From: Pictodentalium vernedei
Taxonomy: Eukaryota; Mollusca; Scaphopoda; Dentaliida; Dentaliidae
Assembly: GCA_031216915.1 (NCBI GenBank)
Contig: CM062288.1
Span: forward strand, 175,377,919-175,441,918
DNA length: 64,000 nucleotides
Direction: 5' to 3'
The notes under the pieces: model-generated
The model's input: only the letters and a program-made list of their open reading frames with translations
Told to the model about the DNA's origin: nothing
The model's database searches: none
Position numbers and translations under genes: made by a program
In this document: positions 35,635 to 46,604 of the stretch, in pieces
Numbering within the stretch: the stretch's first letter is position 1
Layout of the letters: each line of letters begins with the position of its first letter

Positions 35635-35882
35635 CTAATTGACGCACTGCACACCACTGTTTTGCGGTAGTCGTGGATTTGTACTATGGAAGAGCATCCC
35701 ATACTGGGTGTGCGCCGATGGCGCTCGACCCAGTTTTGGCTTATTTTTTCATGGTGTTTTTCCACCACTTTTCTTTCCCAAATCTCTTGGGAAAGATTAA
35801 AATAGAGAGTATTTTATCCGAGTCAGGTTCTTCCACTGTAGTGCAAGCTTGTAGTAAACAATTGAGGTAGGTTGATAAGAAA
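35635..35882. repeat. DIRS-B right ITR with outer end
   Basis: The inverse of the left ITR, with an extra segment near 35690-35735. The outer end is AATTGAGGTAGGTTGATAAG, copied in the ICR. Confidence 0.75.
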
Positions 35883-36123
35883 TTAAAAAGCAAACTGGGG
35901 TTGGTACCCCACCACCTAACAGTGATGTCTTGTTGGCAACGAAAGAAATGCAGTAATTATCCAGTTGAAAAGTACTTATAGTTCAATTTTCGTGTAGAAT
36001 GGTTGTTACATAGGAGGTGTGTGATAAATACAGAACCACACATACGTTTGAATGGGTTAAGAATTATCACACTCGATTGCTTTGGCCAAGGATATCACAA
36101 GCTTCATGATATCCTTGGCCAAA
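35883..36123. repeat. Short intergenic segment with palindrome P4
   Basis: Unremarkable sequence except for a 43-nt palindrome at 36081-36123 (TTTGGCCAAGGATATCA arms around CAAGCTTCA), which sits at the edge of the next array. Confidence 0.5.
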
Positions 36124-36680
36124 ATGGATTGACAAATGGACGGACAAAATGGTCTGAATAATATCTTGGAATAGTATCAGTCTTGTGTGGAGCCCAGAAG
36201 TTCGTGAACATGAGATGGAAGTGTTCCCATTTTACGGTGTGTAGGTGATAAAATTTAGACCTACATGTAGAAGCAAATTATTCTAAGTTGAAAAGGGACA
36301 TAACTATGGCAAAAATAGACTGACTGGAACTATAATCATATGTGCGCAGATTCCTTTTGTGGTGAACATGTATACCAAGTTTTGATGGGATTGATCTTTT
36401 AACATATGAGAAAATCTCGAGAAAAAATTTACACCTAGCAGTAAATCATTCTGAGTCGAACATGGGCACAACTATGGCAAAAATAGACCGACCAGAACTA
36501 TAATCGCAGGTGCACAAGTTCCCATGCATACCAAATTTCAAAGGCATTGGCCTATAAACATTGGAGAAAAAACTATGGATGAATAGACAGACAGACAGAT
36601 GGATGAATGGACGGATGGAGGGAGGGATGGATGGATGGATGATTCCAGTATCATCTTGTCATGGGGGAGGTGGTATAAAA
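36124..36680 (+). mobile_element. Pearl/HINE-like element E13
   Basis: Two to three degenerate cores carry ACATAACTATGGCAAAAATA near 36299 and a related word near 36470. The tail is a GACAGACAGATGGATGAATG / GGATGGATGG tract (36586-36640), then ATTCCAGTATCATCTTGTCA and TGGTATAAAA. Confidence 0.55.
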
Positions 36681-36763
36681 TGGGGTGACTATTTGAAGTA
36701 TGAATATTATGTACATGCAACATAAGTGTATCTGCACAATTTGTCAAATGAAACCAACAATTA

Positions 36764-37170
36764 GGCCATATAAAATAGATCTTCTGTTTCTCAGGCCATT
36801 TTTTTTGTAAAATTGCATGCAGGCGAGCAGTTTTTTATTTTGTTTTTTATTTTGGTGATTATTTCTTTGCCATCAAAAGTTCATATTCTTGGTTTGTTTT
36901 ATGCTTCAGCCCTCATAATCTACAGAATAGCATGGGTGGTCGTTTATTTCCTTCCTTGAGTGCAAGAAGGTTTTGCAATGCTAAAGCAATGCAAAGTCTT
37001 GTTGCCCCAAAGGACAAATTTATCAATTTTATTAACTTGGGTAAAGTTTCAGAGATAAACTATATAATTTTTATTTTTTTAAGTTTGAATTGGTTATAAA
37101 AAAGATCATGTGGCAGCCAAAAGGACCATGCAGGAGGGCCTGAGAAACAGATTTTGAACTTTTGTAGGCC
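36764..37170. mobile_element. PIF/Harbinger-type MITE, copy 1 (407 bp)
   Basis: It is flanked by TTA on both sides (36761-36763, 37171-37173). The ends are inverted repeats: GGCC...ATCTTCTGTTTCTCAGGCC on the left and GGCCTGAGAAACAGAT...GGCC on the right. A TWA 3-bp duplication is the Harbinger signature. Copy 2 is at 46878-47280. No ORF. Confidence 0.75.
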
Positions 37171-37173
37171 TTA

Positions 37174-37605
37174 ATTATACATTTTATTTCCATATATGAT
37201 TCTCCTTCATGAAGCATGTTCCACTACCACATAATATTTGCTTGTTAAGGTCACTGTAACTTTGGCCTGTGGCACAATGACATCAAAATAAATAGGTTCC
37301 TTCCTCTCATTATGTGCAATCCACATGTCATGTTTGGTTTTGATCACCGAAGCAGAATTTTAAGTAAGTGTTGAAACTGGTAAAATTTAAAGGTTGAGGT
37401 CACGGTGACCTTTAGCACAATGACCCCAAAATGAAGAGGGTTCTTTCTCTCATTACCAAATCTACGTGTCTAGTTTGGTTTCACTGGCAAAGGGAAACTT
37501 CAATTAGAGAGCAGAATCCCACTGCGTCTACTGACTGACAGACGGAAGAACTGTGCCACAGCTATATCCTCCCAAACCTTTTTGGTGGGGGATAAAAGGC
37601 TATTT
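37174..37605 (+). mobile_element. Pearl/HINE-like element E14
   Basis: Two cores of about 170 bp carry AAGGTCACNGTGACCTTT-like text and CAATGACATCAAAATAAAT / CAATGACCCCAAAATGAAG. A weak GACTGACAGACGG tail (about 37527) is followed by ATATCCTCCCAAACC and GGTGGGGGATAAAA. Confidence 0.5.
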
Positions 37606-38820
37606 GACCCTGCTACCATTATCCCTCACACCCCTATCCCACCTTCACGAGCACAAAGCTGAAATGTGGGACATCCACTCCCATGCCCATATATTTTTCA
37701 GTGTTGCCATCACTGTGATGGTGAAATGCTATTCCACTGTTTCCATTTGTCATACCTTTCCTTAACTAGGCTTTTCCCTTTGGAAAAGACTACTGTTTTT
37801 CCATGGATAATTAATTTTTTTTTTTTTTTTTTTTTTTGGGGGGGGGGGGGGGGTGGTGGTGGGGGGGAGGGGGGGTGTGGGTGTTCCACACATTTTGTCG
37901 ATACAGTTCAGAAGCCATTTTCTAACCGATTTTCACACAATTTGCACATGCATAGAGGGGCACAAAATCTAATGAAAGTGTCAATGAAACTAGCTCAACT
38001 TGTGTAAGACATGTACATGTATAGTATGTGACACAGCAATGACACACATCTAGGTAATGAACTGATAACAAAGGTACATGTAAAGTATTGTAAAGGTCTG
38101 TATATAAATACTGACCGTAGCCTGTAACAAATGTACAGGTAAAGTATTGTAAAGATGGGTGACAGTTAGATGCTAAACTAGAAAAGAAATCTCCATGGGG
38201 TTAATGTTACAATGGAGATCCTTGTATGGTGCATCATAAGCCAAATGTTTGCAATTGATTGGCATGTTTGATTCAAACCCTTCTAAGGTTGATTCACACT
38301 AATTAATACATATTTGTCCAGTCTTTCTTAAAATATAGGTATTTGAATTTTTTATCTTTTGCTCATAGGGTTCCCACGGGTGAGGAGGTTTTATTTTTCT
38401 GATTGGAAATAGAAAATCGGGTTGTGCTAATAATGTTTACCCACTCCAAACAACTCCAAATATTAACACAGGAATTTGGCTTGAACACATTTGAATATAC
38501 ACATACTAAGGATGCTGAATTCAAGAAACATTATTTTGTCTGGTGTTTTTGGAAAATATTTTTAATTATCTCCCTTTTTGAGTCCCCGAGTGACTCTGAC
38601 TGAACCCCAAAATATTTGCTCTCATACCACAGTGATAACGAAGGCATCCAATAAATTTATAGCAAACATTACTGACGTAAAAAATCTTCTTTACAGGTTC
38701 TGTACAAAAAATGTAATACACACAATTCCCGTAAATATGACTGCTGACAGGCATTTTGAATTTTTGCCCAAGCCCAAAAGCACTCGTTACCATCCCATGA
38801 TGATAACAAACTTAGTCCCA
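37606..38820. other. No gene; homopolymer block and repeat fragments
   Basis: A T(20+)/G(18) block lies at 37810-37875. A small duplication (TACAGGTAAAGTATTGTAAAG-like) occurs at 38070-38155. An E12-type core fragment lies at 38360-38560 (GAATTTGGCTTGAACACATT), followed by degenerate E2-type sequence. Confidence 0.45.
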
Positions 38821-39768
38821 GAAGTTCTGTACAAAAAACTGAGTGCACCTAATTTCAGTATAAAATGGCCAGTGGCAGCCATCTTGAATTTCAGACCACA
38901 CCCAAAAACACTTGTTCTCGTCCCAAGGTGATAACAAAGGTACCCAAGAAGTTTCGTGAAGATCGGTTCATAAATACAGCCTCTAGCCCGAGCCATACTG
39001 ACATGTGCACTTACCATGTACAAGTAGCACTGAATAAATCAGTTCATCTAACTTGCATAATTTCTGCACGAGAAAAAAACCCGTATTATATGTGATGTAT
39101 TCCATATTACTAAACATTCATTCAAAAATTTATTCAAATCAGAACCTTCATATAGAAGTTCTGTACAAAAAACTGAATGTACCTAATTTCAGTACAAAAT
39201 GGCCTCCGGCAGCTATCTTGAATTTCGGACGCACCCCAAAACACTCGTTCTCATCCCAAGGTGACAACAAAGGTACCCAAGAAATTTCGTGAAGATCGGT
39301 TCATAAATACAGCCCCTAGCCCATGCTGTATTGACATGTGTACTTACTGTGTAAAAGTAGAACTGAATAAATCAAAGTTCATCTAATTTGCATAATTTCT
39401 GCACGAGAAAAAAACCTGTATTATATGTGATGTATTCCATGTTACTAAACATTCATACAAACATTTATTCAAATCAGAACTTTCATTCAGAAGTTCTGTA
39501 CAAAAAACTGATTGCACTAATTTCGGTACAAAATGGTTGCTGGAAGCCATCTTGAATTTTGGACTGCACCCAAAAACACTCATTCTCGTTCCACGGTGAT
39601 GACAAAGGTACGCAAGACGTTTCGTAAAGATTGGTTCATAAATGCAGCCTCCAGCCTGAGCTGTATTGAATTGTAGACGGACGGACAGATGTCCAGACGG
39701 ATGGACAGACAGCCGACGGGCCATGGCATAACCTCAAATTTGACTATGTCAAAGTTGAGCTAAAAATC
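38821..39768 (+). mobile_element. Pearl/HINE-like element E15 (E2 core family)
   Basis: Three ~335-bp cores with AAAATGGCCAGTGGCAGCCA-like text near 38862, 39197 and 39530. The tail has ACGGACGGACAGATG (about 39678) and a hairpin ending AAGTTGAGCTAAAAA at about 39765. It matches E2, 35 kb away, in both cores and tail. Confidence 0.7.
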
Positions 39769-40690
39769 TTCCAAAGCGGTATTTTCGATTTAAAACTTAT
39801 TTCGCCAGAATTGGAAAAAAAACTGTCAAAATTAGGGTTTATCAGCACTTTCTCAAAACCTGTCTTGTAGATTTTTTTTTTACATTCATCCTTGTTAGGC
39901 CTGAATGTGACACAACTATTGATATACAAGAGATATTAGGCAATGCATTTGTTAACCCTACACAGACTGCCAAACATCGAAATTTTGATGAAATGGGCTG
40001 TTTTCAGGCCCCCACAGCACCCAAAGGGTACACAGGAGATGAACATAACTTCCTTTATTGGAAGTGGGATTCTCCGGGGATCATTTTTGTAAGTAATAAG
40101 GGTATTCAGAAAACCAAGCGTTAACCCTTTTTGGGCTGATTAAACTGCAATAAGACTCAAAAGCTAAAAAATTCATGTTTTTTGTGAATTTCTCTAAATG
40201 AGCCTTGTAGATTTTCAAGAAAAACGCGCGCAGGTCTTGGTGTGACAATACAAGCTGCATGAACAAAATATTCCAGTAAGCATTTGTTAACTCTCCACAG
40301 GCTGCTAAACGCCAAAACTGTGATAAAATGGGTTGTTTTTGGACACAAACAGCACCCAATGGGTATGCCACAGAGAAAGGTACCCTCTTTCATCGGACGC
40401 AAGATTTATAGGGAAACATTTTTGTAATTAGTTAGGGTATTAAAAAATCGAAGTCTTAACCGATTTTGGGCTGGTTAAAGAGATACTCCTTAAAAAGCTT
40501 AAATTTCCCGTTTTCTGTGGATTTCTCTAAATTTCAAGAAAAATTGACCATTTGCAGGTCTTGGAGTGACATTACAAGTTGAATGGACAAAATATTCCGG
40601 AAAGCATTTGTTAACCCTCCACAGGCTGCTAAACATCAAAATTGTGATAAAATGGGCTGTTTTTGGATACCAACAGCACCCAATGGACGC
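39769..40690. repeat. ~345-bp tandem repeat, about 2.7 units
   Basis: Units share GCATTTGTTAACCCTNCACA, GATAAAATGGGCTGTTTTTG-like and AGCACCCAAWGGG text near 39945, 40285 and 40605. No tail microsatellite or hairpin is seen, so this may be a satellite-like array rather than a pearl element. Confidence 0.6.
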
Positions 40691-40814
40691 AAATTTATAT
40701 CTTGACAGATTGCCATTGCTTGGTGCTTCTCTACGGGTACTCTAGCTTCCTCCACCTGTAAAACTATTCCTGTACGAAGTGACCCCAGCTGTCAAAAGTG
40801 TTGTTAAACCCAAA

Positions 40815-40849
<35 letters not shown>

Positions 40850-40857
40850 AACATTGT
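40691..40857 (+). repeat. SINE-like 3' end with AAAT microsatellite
   Basis: GTGTTGTTAAACCCAAATAA runs into (AAAT)n (40812-40850). This resembles the 3' tail of mollusc SINE/LINE copies, but I cannot see a tRNA-like head. Confidence 0.4.
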
Positions 40858-40877
40858 ATGTCCATTTCATATTTCAG

Positions 40878-41350
40878 TGTGTTGGGATTATTGGTATCAT
40901 CATATCTTTCCTGTTAATAACAACAGCTTTACTGTACATGCATGACAGATATCTAACAGAAAAGAAGAGAATGCCAAATGGACCTCTGTCTCTACCAATC
41001 ATTGGAGGAATGTATTTACTGGATCATGTACTGCCACATATCTCTGTGGAAAAACTATTCCAAAAATTTGGATCCACTTTCAGCATTCGATTTGGACAGA
41101 CAGAGAGAGTCATCATGACAAAAGACATAGACATCATCAATGCAATCTTGAGGCAAAGATGTTCAGCAAATCGTCCAAATGCACCATTTATGAAGTTTTT
41201 AAATCAAGGCTTTGGTGAGGGAATTGGTAGTCTGAAGTATGGTCCCACATGGAAGATTCATACAAAGATATGTCATGCAGCCATCGTAAATCTCACAAAT
41301 TCCAAATCAGATGACTTTATTGACAAAAACTGTCTAGAAATGATTGATAG
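40878..41350 (+). CDS. Cytochrome P450, exon with membrane anchor and N-terminal half
   Basis: The exon runs from an acceptor (TTTCATATTTCAG) to the donor AG|GTGAGT, ending in phase 2. It begins with a hydrophobic anchor (CVGIIGIIISFLLITTALLY), then a proline-rich hinge with NGPLSLPIIGG, then KFGSTFSIRFG, and then GIGSLKYGPTWKIHTKICHA, the P450 C-helix region. This order matches microsomal P450s of the CYP2 clan, which are haem monooxygenases on the endoplasmic reticulum; the substrate cannot be guessed. The conserved C-helix Arg at W+4 is Thr here, with Lys at W+5. No in-frame ATG precedes the anchor (the upstream codon giving the longest frame is TTG at 40854), so the start codon is likely in an upstream exon I could not find. 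Confidence 0.85.
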
Positions 41351-42220
41351 GTGAGTAAGCTTCAAACAATGGGCATACATGTGCATGTGCATGTACAATA
41401 GAATCCTGTTTATTGAATACAGTGGAGCCCACTTTATTTGGATATCTCTTTACTGAATAACCCTGTTAATTGAATATAATTTCCCAACACAAAACCATTT
41501 ACCATACCTCCAGCACAAATTTGACCTGTTAATTGAATATTGGTTATAGAGTAAATTCCTGTTAATTGAATACAAAATCTTGTAACCTGTTGAGAAATTA
41601 CTCTGACTCTCCCCAGTTTTTCTTTGTTTATAGACCTATTTGGCCTCAGTACATCCAATACATGCATTTAATCTATTATATCTTGTTTGACAGAGCTCAT
41701 GGAGCTCTGTCAAACAAGATATAATAGAATAAATGCTAAGTTTATCTCTACAATACAGGAAAGTGACACAATTCCTGTTCATTGAATACTTTTGTTAACT
41801 GAATAATTTTCATTGGCAAAGTGTCTATTCAACTAACAGGGTTCCACTGTATGATAAACACTTAGTTTATCTCTAGAATACAGACAGTGCCCAATTCCCT
41901 GGTAATTGATACTCCTGTTTATAAAATAATTTCACTGGTTAAGAGATTATTCAATTAGCAGGGTTCCACCTCTGTTGTGATTATCAAAGTGGAGAGGGAA
42001 TTTCTACTGGATTGCAACTGAGTCATTATCTGGTCAAAAATCTCTGATTTTCTTAGTATAGTGCAGCAAATCTCACCTGTCAAAAAATAAATGCAAGAAC
42101 TTTGAATTTAAAATAATATTTTTCTTGATTATTTTATTTATGAAATCTAGACCCACTGGTGTAACTATGTCGTATAATATATATTTTCCATATCTTATGC
42201 GTTAAACTGGGACCGAATAG
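41351..42220. repeat. P450 intron 1: degenerate GTTAATTGAATA repeat with palindrome P5
   Basis: The phrases CCTGTTAATTGAATA and TTCACTGGTTAAGAG recur several times with drift (41400-41960). P5 (41664-41736) is a 73-nt near-perfect palindrome with arms GCATTTA..TCTATTATATCTTG..TTTGACA and apex GAGCTCATGGAGCTC. Confidence 0.5.
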
Positions 42221-42900
42221 TACTAAAACATGTTAAACAAGCGGTGGATCATGCCCTGGAGCATACCCCCACGGTGCATACCGCCAAACAAAGGCAAGAG
42301 AAGAAATAAACCATGAAACTCTGAAAGCCTTTCCCATAAATAATTTACAATTTTCCTTCCAAATTTCATTGAGATCTGATAATCCAAGCCAAGGCAAATG
42401 AAAGTGTCAATGGCACTGTAGCTCAGACATGTTAACTCTCCCGGAATGCCCGGGATTCTCCCGGAATTAGCTATCCCCTCCCGCCCGGGAGTCAATTTGG
42501 GCCACAATCTCCCAGAAAGTCAACATACCAGACAAAAACTGAATCCACCAGCTTTTGTTTACAAATACAAAAGCATGTGCTCTACTCTCAATGGCAAGGT
42601 CATTAAGTCTGTGTGAAACGTCACCACTTACGTATTTCTATGTTTTGGCTTTTGAAAGGACAAATTGTTCAAATAAAACACATTAGGGTGGAATGTTTAA
42701 TGTATGTGTGTGTGTGTGTGTGGGGGGGGGGTGGGGGGCTTGGTAACATGGAAATTATTGATGTGCTGCCCACGTGCAAAAATCTCACTGACAAGCATCC
42801 GAGTCTCACTGGGAGCTCATCAAAATCTCACTGACAGTCACCTCGAGAGGTTAACAGGTCTGGGTCACTCACCACCGATTAGTAGAATGTTGGCGTATGT
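42221..42900. other. P450 intron 1: no gene; GT/G low-complexity tract
   Basis: A fragment with TTTCCCATAAATAATTTACA matches the cores at 43.98-44.8 kb. A GT repeat running into G occupies 42703-42738. Nothing coding. Confidence 0.4.
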
Positions 42901-43738
42901 TCCTTTGATGTATTGTTGTTGGACCTATGCTAAAGGTTTTTGGGCTCAGGCACCCATCAAGGCTGCATGATCGCGATCAAAATGGGACGTTCTCATCTAG
43001 ACATTATTTGGAGTCATCCTACCAAGTTACAATAAAATCCCTTCATAAATATGACCTCTAGACTGTGCTAAAGGTTTTCGGGCTTCGGGCCCCTGTAGCC
43101 GTCACAGTTGGCCAATCACGTCCAAAAGGGGACTTTCTCATCTAGACATTGTATGAAGTCAACCCACCAAGTTGCAATGAAATTCCTCAATAAATATGAC
43201 CTATAGACTGTGCTAAAGGTTTTGGGGTTTTGGGCTCGGGCAGTCGTCACGGTTGGCAGATCATGCCCAAATGGGGAAATTCTCATCTAGACATCATAAG
43301 AAGTCATCCTACCAAGTTACAATGAAATCCCTCCACATTAAACATGACCTGCAGACTGTGCTAAAAGTTTTTGGCTTTCGGGCTTGGGCAGCCATCACGG
43401 TGATAGATCATGCTCAAAAGGGGACGTTCTCACCTAAGCATTATACAGAGGCATCCTACCAAGTTACAATGAAATCCTTTCATAAATACGACCTGTAGAC
43501 TGTGCTAATGGTTTTCAGGTTTTGGGCTCGGGCAGCCATACCAGTTGCCCGATCGCGACCAAAAGGGGACGTTCTCATCTAGACATGACCCCAAACCTGC
43601 ATATGAAATTTCGTGATGATCAGACAAGAACTGCGGGGGTGTAGTCTGTGCTAAAGGAAAATGTGAACAGACGTCACAGACTAACAGACTCACAGACTAA
43701 CAGACTTCCGCATCTTGACTATGTCAAGTTAAGCTAAA
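42901..43738 (+). mobile_element. Pearl/HINE-like element E16 (E9 second core type)
   Basis: About five ~145-bp cores with CATAAATATGACCT and CAAAAGGGGACGTTCTCATC-like text. The tail is CAGACTAACAGACTCACAGA (about 43676) and then TCTTGACTATGTCAAGTTAA, GCTAAAAA. Cores match E9 but the terminal hairpin is the E1/E10 type. Confidence 0.65.
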
Positions 43739-44890
43739 AATTGGCTATTTTACAAGGCAAACAGAAAAATTATTGTCATTGTTTTACTGCAAAAAATTAG
43801 CACACCCCCCCCCCCCCTCCCCCACACACCCCAGAGGTGACTGTGAAGGCCAGAAACACTTGTTACTGAAGTCTAGTGATGATCGGACCATCCACATAAG
43901 ATACCTTGAAAAAAGACATAATGATACATGTGGAGAGGTGATTTGCATGTATTTTCTTTGTTTTACTGAAGGGATATGACTCTTTAAAGCCTTTCCCATA
44001 AACAATCTTCATTCGAAATTTCAATGAAATCCGATAACCCAAACCTGAGATACGAGGCGAACTGGCAGAAATTGGCTATTTTACGAGGTAAACAGCAGAT
44101 TTTCAAAGTTAAAAAGGAGGATAAGTCTATAAAGTGAAAGGGGGATAGGTCTATAAAGTGAAATGTAAGAAATATTTTTAGAGACTCAATTGAAAGCCTT
44201 TCCCATGAACAATTTTCATTCCAAATTTCACTGAGATCTGATAACCCAAACCTGAGATACAAGGCAAACAGACAAAAAGATGGACATATTTTCAACACTA
44301 GGAGTAAACACATGAGGGGTTTACTGTCTTTGTTTTACATCAGAGAGAAATCCAACCCAGTAGAAATTTTGAGATCCATGTACACCTGTTACCAATACTT
44401 TGTGTCAATCAGACTATTTAACACCCACCCACCCACCCCAGAAGTAATTGTAAAGGCCAGAAACACCTGTTACTGAAGTCTAGTTACGATTGGCCCATCC
44501 ACATAAGAGATAGAGAACAAAGACAATGCCGCATGCGGGAAGTTGATTTGCATATATTTTCTTTGTTTTACTGCAGGGACATGACTCATTTGAAAGCCTT
44601 TCCCATAAACAATCTTCATTCCAAATTTCATTGAAATCTGATATCTCAAACCTGAAATATGAGGCAAAGAGACAAAAAATTGGCAATTTTACGAGGTAAA
44701 CAACAAATTTTCAAAGTTAAAAAGGGGGATAAGTCTAAAAAGGGAAAAGTAAGAAATATTATTAGAGACTTATTTGAAAGCCTTTCCCATAAACAATCTT
44801 CATTCAAAATGTCTTTGAGATCCAATAACTCAAACTCGAGATACGAGATGAACAGACAAAAAATAGGCTATTTGGTATATTCAACGGTGC
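43739..44890 (+). repeat. Degenerate ~170-bp tandem repeats (E17)
   Basis: Cores share GAAAGCCTTTCCCATAAACA near 43986, 44185, 44596 and 44775, together with ATTTTACGAGGTAAACAGCA-like words. No tail hairpin was found at the right edge. A C homopolymer lies at 43805-43818. Confidence 0.55.
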
Positions 44891-45710
44891 CATAACTCGC
44901 AGAAACAAGCCAAGACCAATACCGGGTCTGGACCTGCATCGCTGCATGCAATTGAATCGGCAAACAGGAAGTGGCTGCACAGCAGATCTGAAAATTGCAT
45001 ACATGATACAACTGATCATTATCAGGCTCCAGATGAAATATAAAATCAATCCCTTGCATAGAAGTCGAGAAAAGTTTGACGAAAAATTTCAATGTTGAGT
45101 GGGTACAGTAAAATTTCAAAGTATTGGCAAACAGGAAGTGGCTGCACGGCAGATCTAAAAATTACTTACACGATTCAACTCATCATTATGAAGCAGCAGA
45201 CCAAATATAAAATCAATCCCTTGCATAGAAGCCGAGAAAACCTTGACGGAAAATTTCAATGTTCAGTGGGTGCAGTAAAATTTCAAAGTATCGGCAAACA
45301 GGAAGTGGCTGCACAGCAGATCTGGAAATTGCTTACACAATATAACTCATCATTATGAAGCAGCAGACCAAATATAAAATCAATCCCTTGCATAGAAGCC
45401 GAGAAAACCTTGACGGAAAATTTCAATGTTCAGTGGGTACAGTAAAATTTCAAAGTATCGGCAAACAGGAAGTGGCTGCACGGCAGATCTGAAAATTGCT
45501 TACACGATACAACTCATCATTATGAAGCAGCAGACCAAATATAAAATCATTCCCTTTCATAGAAGCCAAGAAAACTTTGACGGAAGAAGTGTTTTGGATG
45601 GACTGACGGACAGACTGATGGACTGACAGACTGACGGCCTGCTGGACAGAGTCGAGCGGTTACTAGACCTGCTCTGACGCTGGCGATGCAGGTAATAAAA
45701 ATATTACAAC
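44891..45710 (+). mobile_element. Pearl-type element E18 with ACTG tail
   Basis: Four units of about 175 bp carry CGGCAAACAGGAAGTGGCTG near 44956, 45126 (one base different), 45291 and 45460. The tail is an ACTGACGG/ACTG tract (45600-45640). ACTG tracts are the alternative tail described for bivalve pearl elements. Confidence 0.65.
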
Positions 45711-45916
45711 ACCAAAACGACTGATGCTCCTTTAAGATCTCATGATAGTGAACATCTGTACGAAATTTCATCAAAATCTGAGCAGTAATGTTCAAGTTAT
45801 AACGGGACATTGAAGTGTGAATGGACATACAGACAGACACACAGATGCACGGACAGACAGATGGACAGGTGCAATCCAGTATACCCCACTTTTTTTTTAA
45901 AACAGTGGGGTGTATA
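45711..45916 (+). mobile_element. Short pearl/HINE-like element E19
   Basis: A single core (ATCTCATGATAGTGAACATC), a GACAGACAGATGGACAG tract and a terminal hairpin TATACCCCACTTT...AGTGGGGTGTATA. The ending resembles E3/E11. Confidence 0.55.
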
Positions 45917-46604
45917 ATAACAAACAAGTGAACTAGAAATGAAATAAAACTGTATTACGATTGTTTCCTGTAGATTCGATGAACAAAAAATTACATCTGC
46001 AATCTGCATATGCTTTTATAAAGAGTCATTCAACCCCAAAGGTGTAGATATAGGATTCGGGAGTGTGTGTCTGGGGGGTGGGTGGGGGTGGGAGGATGTA
46101 AACATTTAGTCACAAAGATGCCGTTTGCGACAGATAATTTATGATTTGACCGTCATGTTAAATTTGTTTTTCATTTCCATTCACGGCATTGATGTGTTGT
46201 CTGACATGAAAATAAGTGAAGAGGGTCAGAATTTCAGAGAGCAACTACCCAAAATCAAGGAGAAGTTGAGAATTTAGAACACGCCATTTACTTTCAGAAA
46301 GACAGATACAGATTTCACAAGCTAACCTGAAAAGTTGACATTTGTACTAGAAAGGAGCCAATTCCAAATCCTAGAATCATTGACTTACAAAGCACTGTAG
46401 AGGTTATGCAAATTATCGACAAGATGGTCACCTGACTTGATTTCCATGTTCATTCTTTCTTTTAGTTTACAATGAGTTATCATTATCAGAGTATTCACTG
46501 AATTCTAATATAGATATAGAACCATATTATAAGGAGCTGTACTTGTTACTGAGCTCGTGCAAATATACAAATGGAATATATACAGTATCTTACAGCCCAG
46601 AACA
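45917..46604. other. P450 intron 1: no gene seen
   Basis: AT-rich sequence with a short G-rich tract (46070-46095). The last ~50 bp are probably the 3' UTR of the adjoining LINE. Confidence 0.35.

Larger units (their letters stand above)
30350..35882 (-). mobile_element. DIRS-B: DIRS-type retroelement fossil
   Basis: ITRs at about 30350-30560 and 35635-35866, an ICR near 30634-30720 and Gag, RT, RNase H and recombinase segments in the DIRS order on the minus strand. Protein segments are clearly related to DIRS-A but the ITRs are a different lineage. It is broken in about ten places, and the ITRs differ at roughly 8-10% of positions by eye, so it looks older than DIRS-A. The left boundary is uncertain. 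Confidence 0.8.

Noticed and set aside
40691-40850. tRNA-derived SINE
   Set aside because: The AAAT tail is suggestive but no A-box/B-box pair could be read in the head.
40854-40877. P450 start at the first codon of the long open frame
   Set aside because: That codon is TTG, not ATG, and a good splice acceptor ends at 40877, so the start is probably in another exon.
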